From: Trebonia sp963767685
Lineage (GTDB): Bacteria > Actinomycetota > Actinomycetes > Streptosporangiales > Streptosporangiaceae
Direction of reading: 5' to 3'
NCBI GenBank assembly: GCA_963767685.1
Contig: CAVYEZ010000001.1
Span: forward strand, 62,001-126,000
DNA: 64,000 nucleotides
Each line of letters starts with the position of its first letter. Position 1 is the stretch's first letter. A program made the position numbers and the translations under genes. Below are positions 8,177 to 16,715 of the stretch, in pieces. The notes under the pieces were generated by a model. It saw nothing but the letters and a program-made list of their open reading frames with translations, did no database searches and was not told the DNA's origin.

Positions 8177-9199
8177 GTGCTGCATAACGTGGCCGTGCCG
8201 GTACTAGCGCCCGTACCGGCCTTCGAGCTCGGCGTGGCCTGCGAGGTGTTCGGCCTCGACCGGTCACCAGCGGGCCTGCCCAGCTACGATTTCGCCGTCT
8301 GCGCTGACCACCTTGCCCCGCTGCCCACGACCTCCGGCTTTGCCGTCAGCGCCAGCGATGGACTGGAGCGCCTGGCCGCGGCGGACCTGATCATCGTGCT
8401 TGGTGCAGCTCCGCCCATACCTCCACCGCCCCCGGCTCTCATCGGCCAGCTACGCGATGCGGCGCGGCGCGGCGCGACCGTGGCCAGCGTCTGCACCGGG
8501 GCGTTCGTACTCGCAGCGGCCGGGCTTCTGGATGGCCGCCGCGCTACCACCCACTGGATGCACGCGCCGCTGCTGGCACGGCTCTACCCGGAGGTAACGG
8601 TCGAGGCCGACCGGCTCTACGTCGAGGACGGACCGGTACTTACCAGCGCCGGCTCGGCCGCCGCCATCGATCTGTGCCTGCACCTGATCCGCCGCGAGCA
8701 CGGCGCGGAGATCGCCAACAGCGTCGCCCGCCAGATGGTAGCCCCCCCGCACCGAAGCGGGGGGCAGGCGCAGTACATCGAGATGGCCGTTGCCGAGCCC
8801 GCGCACTCAGACGACCTCGCCGAGACGCTGGAATGGGCGCAACAGCACCTAGACCAGCCGATCACGGTCGAGCTTCTAGCCGCCAACGCGGCGATGTCCC
8901 CGCGCACCTTTGCCCGCCGTTTCCGCCAGCAGATAGGAATGACCCCCGGCGCGTGGCTGAGCCTTCATCGCGTCATGCTCGCCGAACGGCTTCTGGAACG
9001 AGGCAACCAGACAATCGCCTCCATATCGGTGCGCAGCGGGTTCGGCAGCGCGGACACCCTGCGGCGCCACTTCGCCCGCGCCCGCGGCACGACGCCCGAG
9101 CAGTACCGGCGCGCCTTCCACCTGGCCGGGCCCGATCTTGCTGCGGGTCCGCCGCAGGCCGGGCATCAAGACAGCCGCCGAGACCGGGAAGGGCGATGA
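8177..9199 (+). CDS. GlxA-family AraC-type regulator with DJ-1/PfpI domain
   Basis: A 340-residue protein. Residues 1-170 form a DJ-1/PfpI-like domain with the nucleophile-elbow sequence ASVCTGAFVLAAAGLLDGRR (Cys at about 106) and THW, typical of the GlxA group. Residues 210-320 form a double helix-turn-helix AraC domain (SPRTFARRFRQQIGMTP; SISVRSGFGSADTLRRHF). Such proteins are transcription activators whose PfpI-like domain probably senses a ligand. The GTG start at 8177 fits the family N-terminus. It lies head-to-head with the EamA exporter, suggesting ligand-dependent control of export. Confidence 0.88.
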   Translation: MLHNVAVPVLAPVPAFELGVACEVFGLDRSPAGLPSYDFAVCADHLAPLPTTSGFAVSASDGLERLAAADLIIVLGAAPPIPPPPPALIGQLRDAARRGATVASVCTGAFVLAAAGLLDGRRATTHWMHAPLLARLYPEVTVEADRLYVEDGPVLTSAGSAAAIDLCLHLIRREHGAEIANSVARQMVAPPHRSGGQAQYIEMAVAEPAHSDDLAETLEWAQQHLDQPITVELLAANAAMSPRTFARRFRQQIGMTPGAWLSLHRVMLAERLLERGNQTIASISVRSGFGSADTLRRHFARARGTTPEQYRRAFHLAGPDLAAGPPQAGHQDSRRDREGR

Positions 9200-9314
9200 C
9201 CACTCCAGCCGCCCGGTCGGCCAGCCGCCCTGTCGCCAATGAACTCCGGCCAGGCGGCGAGAGCTGCGGCGACCAACAGAGCGGTGCTGCCCGGATCGGC
9301 GCGGCGCGGGGTGG

Positions 9315-10223
9315 TCAGGAGGCTGGCGCGGCGAGGTAGTCCCCGCGGGTCAGGTCGTCGAGCAGCGCAGGGTGGCTGGGCCGCCAGCCGAGCAGTTCCC
9401 GGGTGCGGGCGCTGGAGACGGGCCCGTCGAAGCCGTAGGCGGTGGCCATGAACGGGCTGGTGAAGTGCGTGGCGGCCTCGTCGGGGGTCAGCGAGACCGC
9501 GGGCAGGCCGAGGCCCCGGGCGATCGTCTCGGCGATGCTCTTCATGGTAACGTTCTCGGCTGCTCCGTGCAGCACGCTGCCTGCCGGGGCTTTCTCGAGC
9601 GCCAGGCGGAACAGGACTGCGGCGTCGAGCCGGTGCACCGCGGGCCACCGGTTGGCGCCGTCGCCGGCGTAGGCCGACACGCCGCTCTTGCGCGCGGTGG
9701 TGATGAGCATGGGGATGAAGCCGTAGTCGCCGGGGCCGTGGACGGTGGGAGCGAGCCGGACCACGCTCGCGCGGACTCCCCGGGGGGCAAAGCCCAGGCA
9801 GGCCCGCTCGCCCGCGATCCGGAAGGGAGCGATCCCGGCCGGGTCGGGCTCGTCGTGCTCGGCGCTCTCCCGCCCGGCGGGCATGACCAGCGTGCCCGAG
9901 GTGATGACAAGCGGCCTGCCCGAGTGTTCCAGTACCTGGCCAAGCGTCTCGATCGCGGTGGTGTCGCGCCTCATCATGGAGTCGGGGTCGGCGAAGTCGC
10001 CGCCGTAGGCCATGTGCAGGACGCCGCCGGCGCTGGCGGCCCCGCTGCGCAGGCTGCCGGGATCTTCCAGGGAGCCGCGGTGCGGGGTGGCGCCCAGCGA
10101 CTCCAGCCGGGCGGCGGCGGCATCCGAGCGGGCCAGTCCGGTGACGGCGTGCCCCGCCGCGAGGAGCTCGGCGACGACGGCGGGGCCGGTCTGGCCGGAA
10201 CCGCCGGTAACGAAGACATGCAT
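9315..10223 (-). CDS. NAD(P)-dependent epimerase/dehydratase-like protein
   Basis: A 302-residue extended-SDR protein that starts MHVFVTGGSGQTG, a clean Rossmann GxxGxxG. It has a strand and serine (VITSGT) at the usual active-site position. The expected YxxxK is missing, the region reading FRIAGERACLGF, so it may be an atypical SDR. Binding-pocket residues in WPAVHRLDAA and HGAAENVTMKSIAE match actinobacterial NAD-epimerase family members. The ATG at 10223 has a GGAG site. It is divergent from a TetR gene, with an elaborate operator array between them (10241-10329). Confidence 0.83.
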   Translation of the reverse strand: MHVFVTGGSGQTGPAVVAELLAAGHAVTGLARSDAAAARLESLGATPHRGSLEDPGSLRSGAASAGGVLHMAYGGDFADPDSMMRRDTTAIETLGQVLEHSGRPLVITSGTLVMPAGRESAEHDEPDPAGIAPFRIAGERACLGFAPRGVRASVVRLAPTVHGPGDYGFIPMLITTARKSGVSAYAGDGANRWPAVHRLDAAVLFRLALEKAPAGSVLHGAAENVTMKSIAETIARGLGLPAVSLTPDEAATHFTSPFMATAYGFDGPVSSARTRELLGWRPSHPALLDDLTRGDYLAAPAS

Positions 10224-10240
10224 GGATCACTCCGCATGAG

Positions 10241-10329
10241 GTCAGTGACTGGCACTACCTAGCGCCAGTCACTGACTCTACTTAGCGCCAGTCGCTGGCG
10301 CAACTTAGCGCCAGTAACTGGCGGATGGG
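10241..10329. promoter_or_regulatory. Multi-site operator array between epimerase and TetR genes
   Basis: Three tandem units of 23 bases begin at 10261, 10284 and 10307, each opening AGCGCCAGT. Units 2 and 3 are themselves palindromic (GCGCCAG-TCG-CTGGCGC; CGCCAGT-A-ACTGGCG). A 13-base perfect inverted repeat, GTCAGTGACTGGC with GCCAGTCACTGAC, joins 10241-10253 to 10263-10275. The 23-base period places sites on roughly the same helix face. This is very probably the binding array of the adjacent TetR protein. Confidence 0.8.
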
Positions 10330-10342
10330 GTAGCCTTGGAAA

Positions 10343-10933
10343 GTGCCAAGAAGCGGAGCGGAAGCGCGCCGCCGCCTCGCGCAGGCGGCCCTCGACCTGT
10401 ACCGGGAACGCGGGTTCGACCAGACCACCACGGCGCAGATCGCGGCCCGGGCCGGCGTCAACGAGCGCACGTTCTTCCGGCACTTCCCGGACAAGCGCGA
10501 GGTCCTCTTCGACGGCGAGGCCGACCTGCGGGCCGAGCTGACCCAGGCCGTGGCCGAAGCGCCCGACGGCCTGCAGCCGCTCGACATCCTGCTCCGCGCC
10601 TTCCGGAAAGCAGGACGGGTCCTCGAGGAAAGCCGCCCTTACTCCGAACCCCGGCTGGAAGTCATCGCCGCCACCCCAGCGCTCCACGAACGCGAGCTGG
10701 CCAAGGCCGCGTCGCTCACCGGCGCCATCGCCGAGGCACTGCGCCAGCGCGGCGTAGCCGGCCGCCTGGCCAGCCTGGCTGCCCAGGCCGGCTGGGCCAC
10801 CTTCCACCAAGCGCTCCAGGCCTGGATCGACGACCCCTCACAGAACCTGGACACCCACCTCACCCAGGCTTTCGACGACCTCCGCGCCCTCTCCGCGACC
10901 GCCCCGCCGGCGAAGGCGGGTCCCAGAAGCTAA
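10343..10933 (+). CDS. TetR-family regulator
   Basis: A 196-residue protein with an N-terminal TetR helix-turn-helix (ALDLYRERGFDQTTTAQIAARAGVNERTFFRHFPDKREVLF, about residues 16-56) and an all-helical ligand domain. The start is GTG at 10343, 14 bases after the operator array. It probably represses itself and the divergent epimerase gene. The C-terminal tail is disordered (Ala/Pro-rich). The ligand is unknown. Confidence 0.88.
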   Translation: MPRSGAEARRRLAQAALDLYRERGFDQTTTAQIAARAGVNERTFFRHFPDKREVLFDGEADLRAELTQAVAEAPDGLQPLDILLRAFRKAGRVLEESRPYSEPRLEVIAATPALHERELAKAASLTGAIAEALRQRGVAGRLASLAAQAGWATFHQALQAWIDDPSQNLDTHLTQAFDDLRALSATAPPAKAGPRS

Positions 10934-11028
10934 TCCCCCACCGGACGACGCGCAGCCAGATCGACCACAATGCCGGGAACCGCCGCCCCTGGCCCCTGCA
11001 GCACCGCCGCCTCCCGTGACCTTCGCGG

Positions 11029-11499
11029 TTGCGGAGTAAGGGGCCGGGATCACTCCCGGCGACGATTCTGCGTCCGGTCGGCTTCATGGATGCGCTGGGC
11101 GTCCCGGCGGTGCAGCGCGGAATGTACCTCGGAATGTTCAGAGCGAACTGGGGAGTTTCGCACCGCGTCCAATTCGTGGCCACCTACGACATCGGCTGGT
11201 TTGCCGCGCGTGCGCTCGAAGACCCGGAGCGCTACGCCGGACGCGTTATCCCGCTCGCCGGGGACGAGCTGAACGTCGCCGATATAATCAGGACCTTCAA
11301 GACCGTCACCGGGCACAAGCCCTGGGTGGCGCCGATCCCCGCCTTTGCGACCAAGAAGATGATGCCGAAGGAGTTCGCGGACATGTTCCGCTGGATTCGC
11401 GAAGAGGGCTTCGAAGCGGACATTGCCCAGGTGCGGCAAGAATATCCGCAGCTACTAACATTCGTCGGCTGGCTAAAGAAATACACTGACGAACACTGA
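11029..11499 (+). pseudogene. NmrA-like protein lacking its N-terminal Rossmann half
   Basis: The 156-residue frame carries the C-terminal half of an NmrA/HSCARG-type atypical SDR. It includes LPATILRPVGFMD, VQFVATYDIGWFAARALEDPE, the domain segment PLAGDELNVADI and the tail FVGWLKKYTDEH. The N-terminal NAD(P)-binding region of about 130 residues is absent. The 95 bases upstream, after the TetR gene, do not encode it in any frame. The reading frame itself is undamaged, so the truncation may be recent. Probably non-functional. Confidence 0.75.
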
Positions 11500-11545
11500 C
11501 CTGACTTATCGCGGGCGCGGGGACGGGCGAGATGCCCGCTGTAGG

Positions 11546-13078
11546 TCAATGCAGGATGTCGTGCAAGGCCCCAGCCAATGCCGCGGGATCGGTGGACCGC
11601 CAGGCGATGATGCCGTCGGGCCGGACGAGGGTGGCCCCGTCTGCCGGCAGGCGGTAGCGGTCCCGCGCGGCGTCGTCCAGGCTGCGGGTGCCGACCCGGG
11701 GGAGTAGCCCGTCAGCCGCTTGCCTCCACTCGCTGTCCCGTTCCGCCGTGAGCAGCACGAATCCGCGGCCAAACAGGTCCCGAGTTGAACTCCCGTCGGC
11801 CAGAACGGCGTGCGGGGCCCGGGCGCCGGGCCGGGCGGTCGGGTGCGCCGGGTCCTCGAACGGGCCGTCAAAGGAGTCACCATCGGGGAGAAACGCACCC
11901 GAGGGGCACACGTAGCCGAATAGCCCGCGGGCCGGATCAATGACCTCCGCGACGGACTCGTCCGCCAGCCCGGGTTCGATGCGCTGCACGTAGTTGGCGT
12001 ACTGCTGCTCGGCGAGCAGATCAGCGTAAGGCCGCCGCTCGGGGTCATGACTGTCAAGCAGGCGGTCCGAGGCATGCCCCGCCAGCACGGCGGCAAGTTT
12101 CCACGCCAGGTGCCAGCCGTCGAGCACGGCCGCGTTGCCCCCCTGCCCCCCGGTGGGCGGCATCAGATGGGCCGCATCGCCCACGAGCAGCACCCGCCCG
12201 GCCCGGAAACTGTCGGCGACCCGGGTGATCCACGTGTCGCTGCTGGTCCAGGCGACGTCGAGGTTGCGGACTTCAAGATCGGGGACGCCCGCAGCCGTCC
12301 GGATGTGCTCGATAAGCTGCCCGGCCTCGGCGTCGGCGTCGCGGGCGAACCCGCCGCCGATCACGAAGCGGCCCGGATCGTCGGTCGTGAACACGGTGGC
12401 ATTGCCGCGGGGCAGCGCGGCGTTCTGGATATGCCAAAGCCCGACCCCCGCGCCGTCGAGCGCGGGCCGCAGGTCCGCGTCGAAGGACGCGAACATGGCC
12501 GACGCGGCAGTGCTGCGCTGCCTGCCGTGGACGCCGATCCCGGCGGCGGCGCGGATGGTGCCCTTGTGCCCGTCGGCGGCGACCAGGTAGGGCGCGCTGA
12601 TCGTGACGGGCTCGCCGGTTCGGCGATCCCGCAGCCGGACGGTGACTGAGTCGTCATCCTGCTCGAAGGACTCCAGCTCGGTGCCGAACCGGACGGCGAC
12701 GCCCAGTTCGACGGCCCGGTCGGCGAGGATGCGCTCGGCCCGCTGCTGGCTCACCAGGCCGGCGGGCTGGGGCGAGAACCGCGAGAAGTCGGGCATCGCC
12801 TCGGTGAAGCTGTGCAGGGTCTTGCCCGTCATGCTCTGCGCGACGACGATCTTCATTTCGTGGCGTCCGGGCGGGGCGGCGGCCGCGAACCGGCCAGCGA
12901 GCCCGGCGCCGGCGAGGGCTTCCATGGTCGCGGGCATCTGCCCACGCGCCTTGGGCTGGGTGGACAGGCCTGTATGACGTTCCACGACGAGCGTGTCCAC
13001 CCCGTGCCGCCCGAGAAACACGGCGGTGGACAGCCCGCCCAGGCCCGCTCCGACGATCAGAACCGATGGCGGTGACAT
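11546..13078 (-). CDS. Class A FAD-dependent monooxygenase
   Basis: A 510-residue protein with an N-terminal FAD-binding GxGxxG (LIVGAGLGGLSTAVFLGRHG), a central DG motif (YLVAADGHKGTIR) and the GD motif VLLVGDAAHLMPPTGGQGGN. Together these define aromatic-ring hydroxylases of the PheA/TfdB/UbiH class. A thioredoxin-like C-terminal region (DLFGRGFVLLTAER) is also typical. It probably hydroxylates an aromatic compound using NAD(P)H and O2; the substrate is unknown. The start at 13078 has a GGAG site. It is divergent from a MarR gene with a palindromic operator between. Confidence 0.88.
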   Translation of the reverse strand: MSPPSVLIVGAGLGGLSTAVFLGRHGVDTLVVERHTGLSTQPKARGQMPATMEALAGAGLAGRFAAAAPPGRHEMKIVVAQSMTGKTLHSFTEAMPDFSRFSPQPAGLVSQQRAERILADRAVELGVAVRFGTELESFEQDDDSVTVRLRDRRTGEPVTISAPYLVAADGHKGTIRAAAGIGVHGRQRSTAASAMFASFDADLRPALDGAGVGLWHIQNAALPRGNATVFTTDDPGRFVIGGGFARDADAEAGQLIEHIRTAAGVPDLEVRNLDVAWTSSDTWITRVADSFRAGRVLLVGDAAHLMPPTGGQGGNAAVLDGWHLAWKLAAVLAGHASDRLLDSHDPERRPYADLLAEQQYANYVQRIEPGLADESVAEVIDPARGLFGYVCPSGAFLPDGDSFDGPFEDPAHPTARPGARAPHAVLADGSSTRDLFGRGFVLLTAERDSEWRQAADGLLPRVGTRSLDDAARDRYRLPADGATLVRPDGIIAWRSTDPAALAGALHDILH

Positions 13079-13125
13079 AGCGTCTCCTCGTATCGAGAGT
13101 GTAGAATCTTTCGATAGACCGTAAG

Positions 13126-13141
13126 TTTCGATCAATCGAAA
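13126..13141. promoter_or_regulatory. MarR operator between monooxygenase and MarR
   Basis: TTTCGAT-CA-ATCGAAA is a perfect 7-base inverted repeat with a two-base spacer. A related half-site (CTTTCGATAG, about 13109-13118) lies one and a half turns away. It sits in an AT-rich promoter region serving both directions. Confidence 0.7.
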
Positions 13142-13168
13142 TAATCTCTCTCGGAGGCCCGAACGTCA

Positions 13169-13627
13169 ATGGACCGCGACGAATTGCTGGCGGAGATGGC
13201 GCAGGTCTCCCGCGAGGGCGCCAGCCGTGCCCTCATGCTGCACCAGGCCGTCGCCGACCGCTTCGGGCTCGGACCGAGCGACATCAAGTGCCTGGACCTG
13301 GCGCGCGACGAGCCGGACCTGACCGCGGGGCGACTCGCCGAGGCGACGGGCCTGTCCGCGTCGGCGGTCACCTCCGTGCTTGACCGGCTGGAGCGGGCCG
13401 GGTTCATCGAGCGCGTCCGCGGCACCGAGGACCGTCGCAAGGTCCACGTCCGCTCCACCGGGCGCCACGAGGCGGCCCTCGGCGCCATCTTCGCCGAGGT
13501 GGCGGCCGGGTTCGCGGCGACCACCGCCCGGTACTCGGACGAAGAACTGCGGGCCTACATCGCCATCCAGGGCGAGTTCAACCGGACCGCCGTCGACCTG
13601 ACGCACTCCATCGCCGACCGCACATAA
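13169..13627 (+). CDS. MarR-family regulator
   Basis: A 152-residue protein with MarR winged-helix features: LTAGRLAEATGLSASAVTSVLDRLERAGFIERVRGTEDRRKVHV, residues 50-94, including the DRR wing signature. Helices on both ends form the dimer interface. It is divergent from the FAD monooxygenase and probably represses it until an aromatic ligand binds. The gene is convergent with 13632-14144, with only four bases between the stops. Confidence 0.88.
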   Translation: MDRDELLAEMAQVSREGASRALMLHQAVADRFGLGPSDIKCLDLARDEPDLTAGRLAEATGLSASAVTSVLDRLERAGFIERVRGTEDRRKVHVRSTGRHEAALGAIFAEVAAGFAATTARYSDEELRAYIAIQGEFNRTAVDLTHSIADRT

Positions 13628-13631
13628 ATTC

Positions 13632-14144
13632 TTATCTGCCGCGCGGGCCTTTCTTATGCGCGCGGAGCATCAGGGCAGGAAGGACGAACAAGCCTACGTT
13701 CTCGGCGGCCTCGGCGGCAGCCCAGATCTGGTCCAGGTATTCCCACCACTCCTTGCCGCGCGGGCAGAAGGTCAGCAGCAGGTTGGCTGTCGCATAAAGC
13801 GGGATCGTCCCGGATCTTTCTGGGCGGAAGACATTGTCGAGGCCTTCCGGGCCGAGGGCAACGCGCGACAGGTACTCGTAGATCTCCTGCTGGTTTATGT
13901 CTAGTTGGGTCACCCCGGACTCGGCGGCGTTCTTCGCAATCTCCCGGAGGTCGGCGTCGGTCGGCCAACGCTCGGAGACGTTGATCGCGATGTAGGCGGA
14001 AGCGAACACGCACAACGGGATGCTGGCGGTAAAAGTCTCGTTACCCGCGGCCTGGATCGCGTCGGCCAGCTGGTCGAGTTGATGCCGCATCGCGTGACCG
14101 AGCATCGCCCGGGTCGGCTGCTCAACCTTCGGATCGATCTTCAT
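13632..14144 (-). CDS. Hypothetical protein
   Basis: A 170-residue soluble, mostly helical protein (MKIDPKVEQPTRAMLGHAMRHQLDQLADAI). It has a conserved-looking acidic/aromatic C-terminal part (CPRGKEWWEYLDQIWAAAEAAENVG). I find no catalytic motif, signal peptide or membrane segment, and I do not recognise the family. Codon use is normal for the window. It is convergent with the MarR gene and not obviously in an operon. Confidence 0.65.
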   Translation of the reverse strand: MKIDPKVEQPTRAMLGHAMRHQLDQLADAIQAAGNETFTASIPLCVFASAYIAINVSERWPTDADLREIAKNAAESGVTQLDINQQEIYEYLSRVALGPEGLDNVFRPERSGTIPLYATANLLLTFCPRGKEWWEYLDQIWAAAEAAENVGLFVLPALMLRAHKKGPRGR

Positions 14145-14316
14145 GCTCTTCCTTCCGGCGCTTGGTCCCTCACGGTACGCCGCTTACGGCGGCCGTGAGT
14201 GCCTCTGCGGCGATGGCATCGACCTTTTGCACAGGCTGACGAATCGGCCGGGCCGGCCTGCCTGCGGCCGGGTCGCCAGGGGGCTGGGGACCAGCATGAC
14301 CAGGCAGTAGCGACGC

Positions 14317-14886
14317 TCAGGGAGCTGGCCTGTCGCGGAATGCCTGGTCCAGGGCGTCGATGAGGCGCTCGAAGGTGGCGTCGACGGATTCGGGCAGGCC
14401 GAAGCCGCCTGCCATCTCGAGCGAAGCCAGGCCGTGGCACGCCGCCCGCCACATGCGGATCGCGTGGACGAGGTCGGCGCCGTCGAGGTGATAGCCCTTG
14501 AAGGCAGCGCTGATGACCGCCAGGGCCTGGTTGGTTACGTCGGCATATTCCTGGTCGCCGGGCGTGGGCGCGCGGACGCTGGCGGCGTAGCGCCCGGGGG
14601 TCGACCGGGCGTACTGGCGGTAGGCGGCCGAGATGGCGGCGAGCGCTTCCCGGCCGCTGACTCCGGCGGCCGCGGCCGCCGTGTTCGCGGTCAGTTCGCG
14701 TATCGCGGCGACGGAGATGCCGCGCTTGACTTCCTCGAGCCCGCTGACGTGCTTGTACAGCCCGGGGAGGGACACGCCGCAGCGTTGCGCGACGGCGGCC
14801 AGCGTCAGCCGGTCCAGGCCGACCTCGTCGGCGACGGCGGCGGCCTCGGTGATGACCCGCTGCGTGGTCAGTCCCGCGCGCGGCAT
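14317..14886 (-). CDS. TetR-family regulator with WHG-type C-terminal domain
   Basis: A 189-residue protein. The N-terminal helix-turn-helix (VITEAAAVADEVGLDRLTLAAVAQRCGVSLPGLYKHV) is followed by a C-terminal domain with the actinobacterial WHG-like pattern (MWRAACHGLASLEMAGGFG). It starts two bases after the stop of the upstream membrane protein, so the two are co-transcribed. Autoregulation through the GTTAA/TTAAC repeat at 15566-15580 is likely. Confidence 0.87.
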   Translation of the reverse strand: MPRAGLTTQRVITEAAAVADEVGLDRLTLAAVAQRCGVSLPGLYKHVSGLEEVKRGISVAAIRELTANTAAAAAGVSGREALAAISAAYRQYARSTPGRYAASVRAPTPGDQEYADVTNQALAVISAAFKGYHLDGADLVHAIRMWRAACHGLASLEMAGGFGLPESVDATFERLIDALDQAFRDRPAP

Positions 14887-14888
14887 GG

Positions 14889-15557
14889 CTACCTGCCCCG
14901 GGCGGTGCCGCCGAGCCAGATCCCGGCCCCGGTGATGAAGACCAGCAGCAGCAAGAGCGCCGGTCCGGCCAGCAGCCAAAGACTCTGCAGGAGCAGCAGG
15001 TAGACGACGCCGGAGGCCGCAATCGCGACGGCGAGCGCGGCGCCGGCGTAGCGCAGCCACCGGGGCAGCATTACTGAGGCGGCGCCCGCGGCGCCGAGGA
15101 CCGCCAGGACGAGCATCTTGCCCCCGTCCATCCGGTTCACCAGCTGGAAGAGCACGTGCGCGGTGCCGGGAGAGCTGGTAGCAGAAAGCCACATGCCGAG
15201 ACAGAACTGCAGCACCGAGATGACCGCCGCGGTGACGCCGGCCACCATGGCCAGCCGCGAGCCGGCGACCCTGGCCAAGGCGACCGCGACGACCGCGACG
15301 CCCGCCGCGGGGAGTCCCTCGGTCAGCGCGTACTGCGCAGCGAGCGCCGGCGCGTGCCCGGCGACGGCTGAGACGATCTGCGCGCCGGAGGCGCTGAACT
15401 TCGGGCTGGGCGCGGGTATCGCCAGGCCCGCGATCCAGGACAGCGTGAAGCCGATGCCGATCGCACCAGGAACAGTGAGCAGCCGGTGGCGCCGGTCAGG
15501 GCTGGCGGCACGAGCCGTGGCCGGAACTGCGGAATCCGCAAGTTGGTTAATGGTCAT
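14889..15557 (-). CDS. Integral membrane protein, unknown function
   Basis: A 222-residue protein with about six hydrophobic helices spread from residue 30 to the C-terminus, joined by short loops. No transporter signature is recognised. It may belong to the poorly described DUF4386-like membrane proteins, but I cannot confirm this. It is the first gene of a two-gene operon with the TetR regulator at 14317-14886, and presumably the regulated target. Confidence 0.75.
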   Translation of the reverse strand: MTINQLADSAVPATARAASPDRRHRLLTVPGAIGIGFTLSWIAGLAIPAPSPKFSASGAQIVSAVAGHAPALAAQYALTEGLPAAGVAVVAVALARVAGSRLAMVAGVTAAVISVLQFCLGMWLSATSSPGTAHVLFQLVNRMDGGKMLVLAVLGAAGAASVMLPRWLRYAGAALAVAIAASGVVYLLLLQSLWLLAGPALLLLLVFITGAGIWLGGTARGR

Positions 15558-15565
15558 AGCTCCAA

Positions 15566-15580
15566 GTTAATATGGTTAAC
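15566..15580. promoter_or_regulatory. Operator upstream of the membrane protein/TetR operon
   Basis: GTTAA-TATGG-TTAAC is a perfect five-base inverted repeat, 8 bases upstream of the operon start, in a short AT-rich patch that also looks like the promoter. Confidence 0.55.
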
Positions 15581-15716
15581 CAGACCTGTCAATGGCTGGT
15601 CTCACCGCCGGGCGGCCCGGCACCTGGCTGCCGCGACGTCGGCGCGCGCGGCAGGCTGCCGGCGCCGGCTCCGGAACGGTCATGGCTGCGCTGGCCGGCT
15701 GGCTCGTGCCGGGGCG

Positions 15717-16715
15717 CTAAGCCGGCGGGGGAGGCGGCAGGCAGAAGCCGCAGCGCGGACCGGGCACGAGGGCGAGCCTGGTATCGAGCGTTGCCAGCTT
15801 CGCGCCGAGGAACTCGGCGAGCGCCACGTACCAGGCCTCATAGCTGGTCAGGCCCGGGTGGCCGGTCCGCTCGCCGGCCTCCTTTTGCCGCCGTCTGTAC
15901 TCGATTATCTGCGCCTGCAGCCGCTGGGACGCTGCGGCCTGGCGGTCTGCCTGCTGCCGGAGTGACTGGTACTGGTACCTAAGCTCGCCGAGCTCGGCCT
16001 CAACGGCGTTCTTCCGGGCCAGCGATTCCCGGGCGAGGTCGGGCTGCCCGGCCGCGCGGGCCTTGTCGGCGCGCCGCTCCAGCTCGCCTGAGGACTCCGC
16101 CAGGGCCGTCATCTGCAGCTCCGCCCGCTTCGCGGCCGTGTCGCAGTCAGCAGCGCCCCTGCGGGCCCTCTGCAGCATCGCGTACTGCTCCTGCAGGTCG
16201 TTCAGCTGGCCCTGGAGACCGGCCTTCTGCTTGAGCGCTGCGAAAGCCAGGTCCTCACGGCCCTGGTCTAGCGCTGTGCGCGCCTCGTTCCGGCGGCGGT
16301 CCGATTCCTTCTGCAGCATCTCGACCTGCTGCTGGTACGAGTAGTCGAGAGTCTCCGCGGGTTGGTCGGTGCCGCTGCCGGCAGGCCCGGGCGGAAGGAA
16401 CAGCCGGGCCCGTTCCGGTGAACCCGGCGGCGCCGCCGGGCCGGGACTGCGCAGCTCCCAGATCCGCTCGGCGAACGGGTCGTACGGGAAGTACTCGACG
16501 CGCAGCCGCCGGAGGTCGGCGTGCGCCAGCGACGCGGCATCGGCGGAGATCTCGCCCGCGAGCTCGGCCCGGTGCAGGATGCTTGCCGCCTCGACGGGCA
16601 TGTGGTGCGGCGCGGCAAGCGGCCCGCCCGCGAGCACGGACTCGGCCCACACCCCCGTCGCGTCGGCGCTGGCCAGGGCCGCCACGACAACCGAGGCGTC
16701 GACGACGACCGTCAC
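15717..16715 (-). CDS. VapC-type PIN toxin split by a PspA-like coiled-coil insert
   Basis: A 332-residue protein. Residues 1-89 are a normal VapC N-terminal part (VVVDASVVVAAL with D6; VEAASILHRAE with E42; FAERIWELR). Residues about 286-332 are a normal VapC C-terminal part (LTSYEAWYVALAEFLGAKLATLD, with D311). Between them lie about 196 extra residues. These are a Pro/Gly-rich linker (90-120), then a PspA/IM30-like helical coiled coil with two related units (ARTALDQGREDLAFAALKQK and AGQPDLARESLARKNAVEAE). VapC proteins are usually about 130 residues. The third acidic position is Glu (YEA) where Asp is usual. The frame is intact and overlaps VapB by ATGA. PIN toxins are Mg-dependent RNases; activity of this chimera is uncertain. 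Confidence 0.85.
   Translation of the reverse strand: MTVVVDASVVVAALASADATGVWAESVLAGGPLAAPHHMPVEAASILHRAELAGEISADAASLAHADLRRLRVEYFPYDPFAERIWELRSPGPAAPPGSPERARLFLPPGPAGSGTDQPAETLDYSYQQQVEMLQKESDRRRNEARTALDQGREDLAFAALKQKAGLQGQLNDLQEQYAMLQRARRGAADCDTAAKRAELQMTALAESSGELERRADKARAAGQPDLARESLARKNAVEAELGELRYQYQSLRQQADRQAAASQRLQAQIIEYRRRQKEAGERTGHPGLTSYEAWYVALAEFLGAKLATLDTRLALVPGPRCGFCLPPPPPA

Noticed and set aside
9166..10230. 354-residue minus-strand frame beside the epimerase gene
   Set aside because: A shifted frame of the same strand, Arg/Pro-rich; the 9315-10223 frame contains the Rossmann motif.
10241..10329. Possible CRISPR array
   Set aside because: The 23-base units are contiguous with no unique spacers, contain palindromes and lie between divergent promoters, so they are operators.
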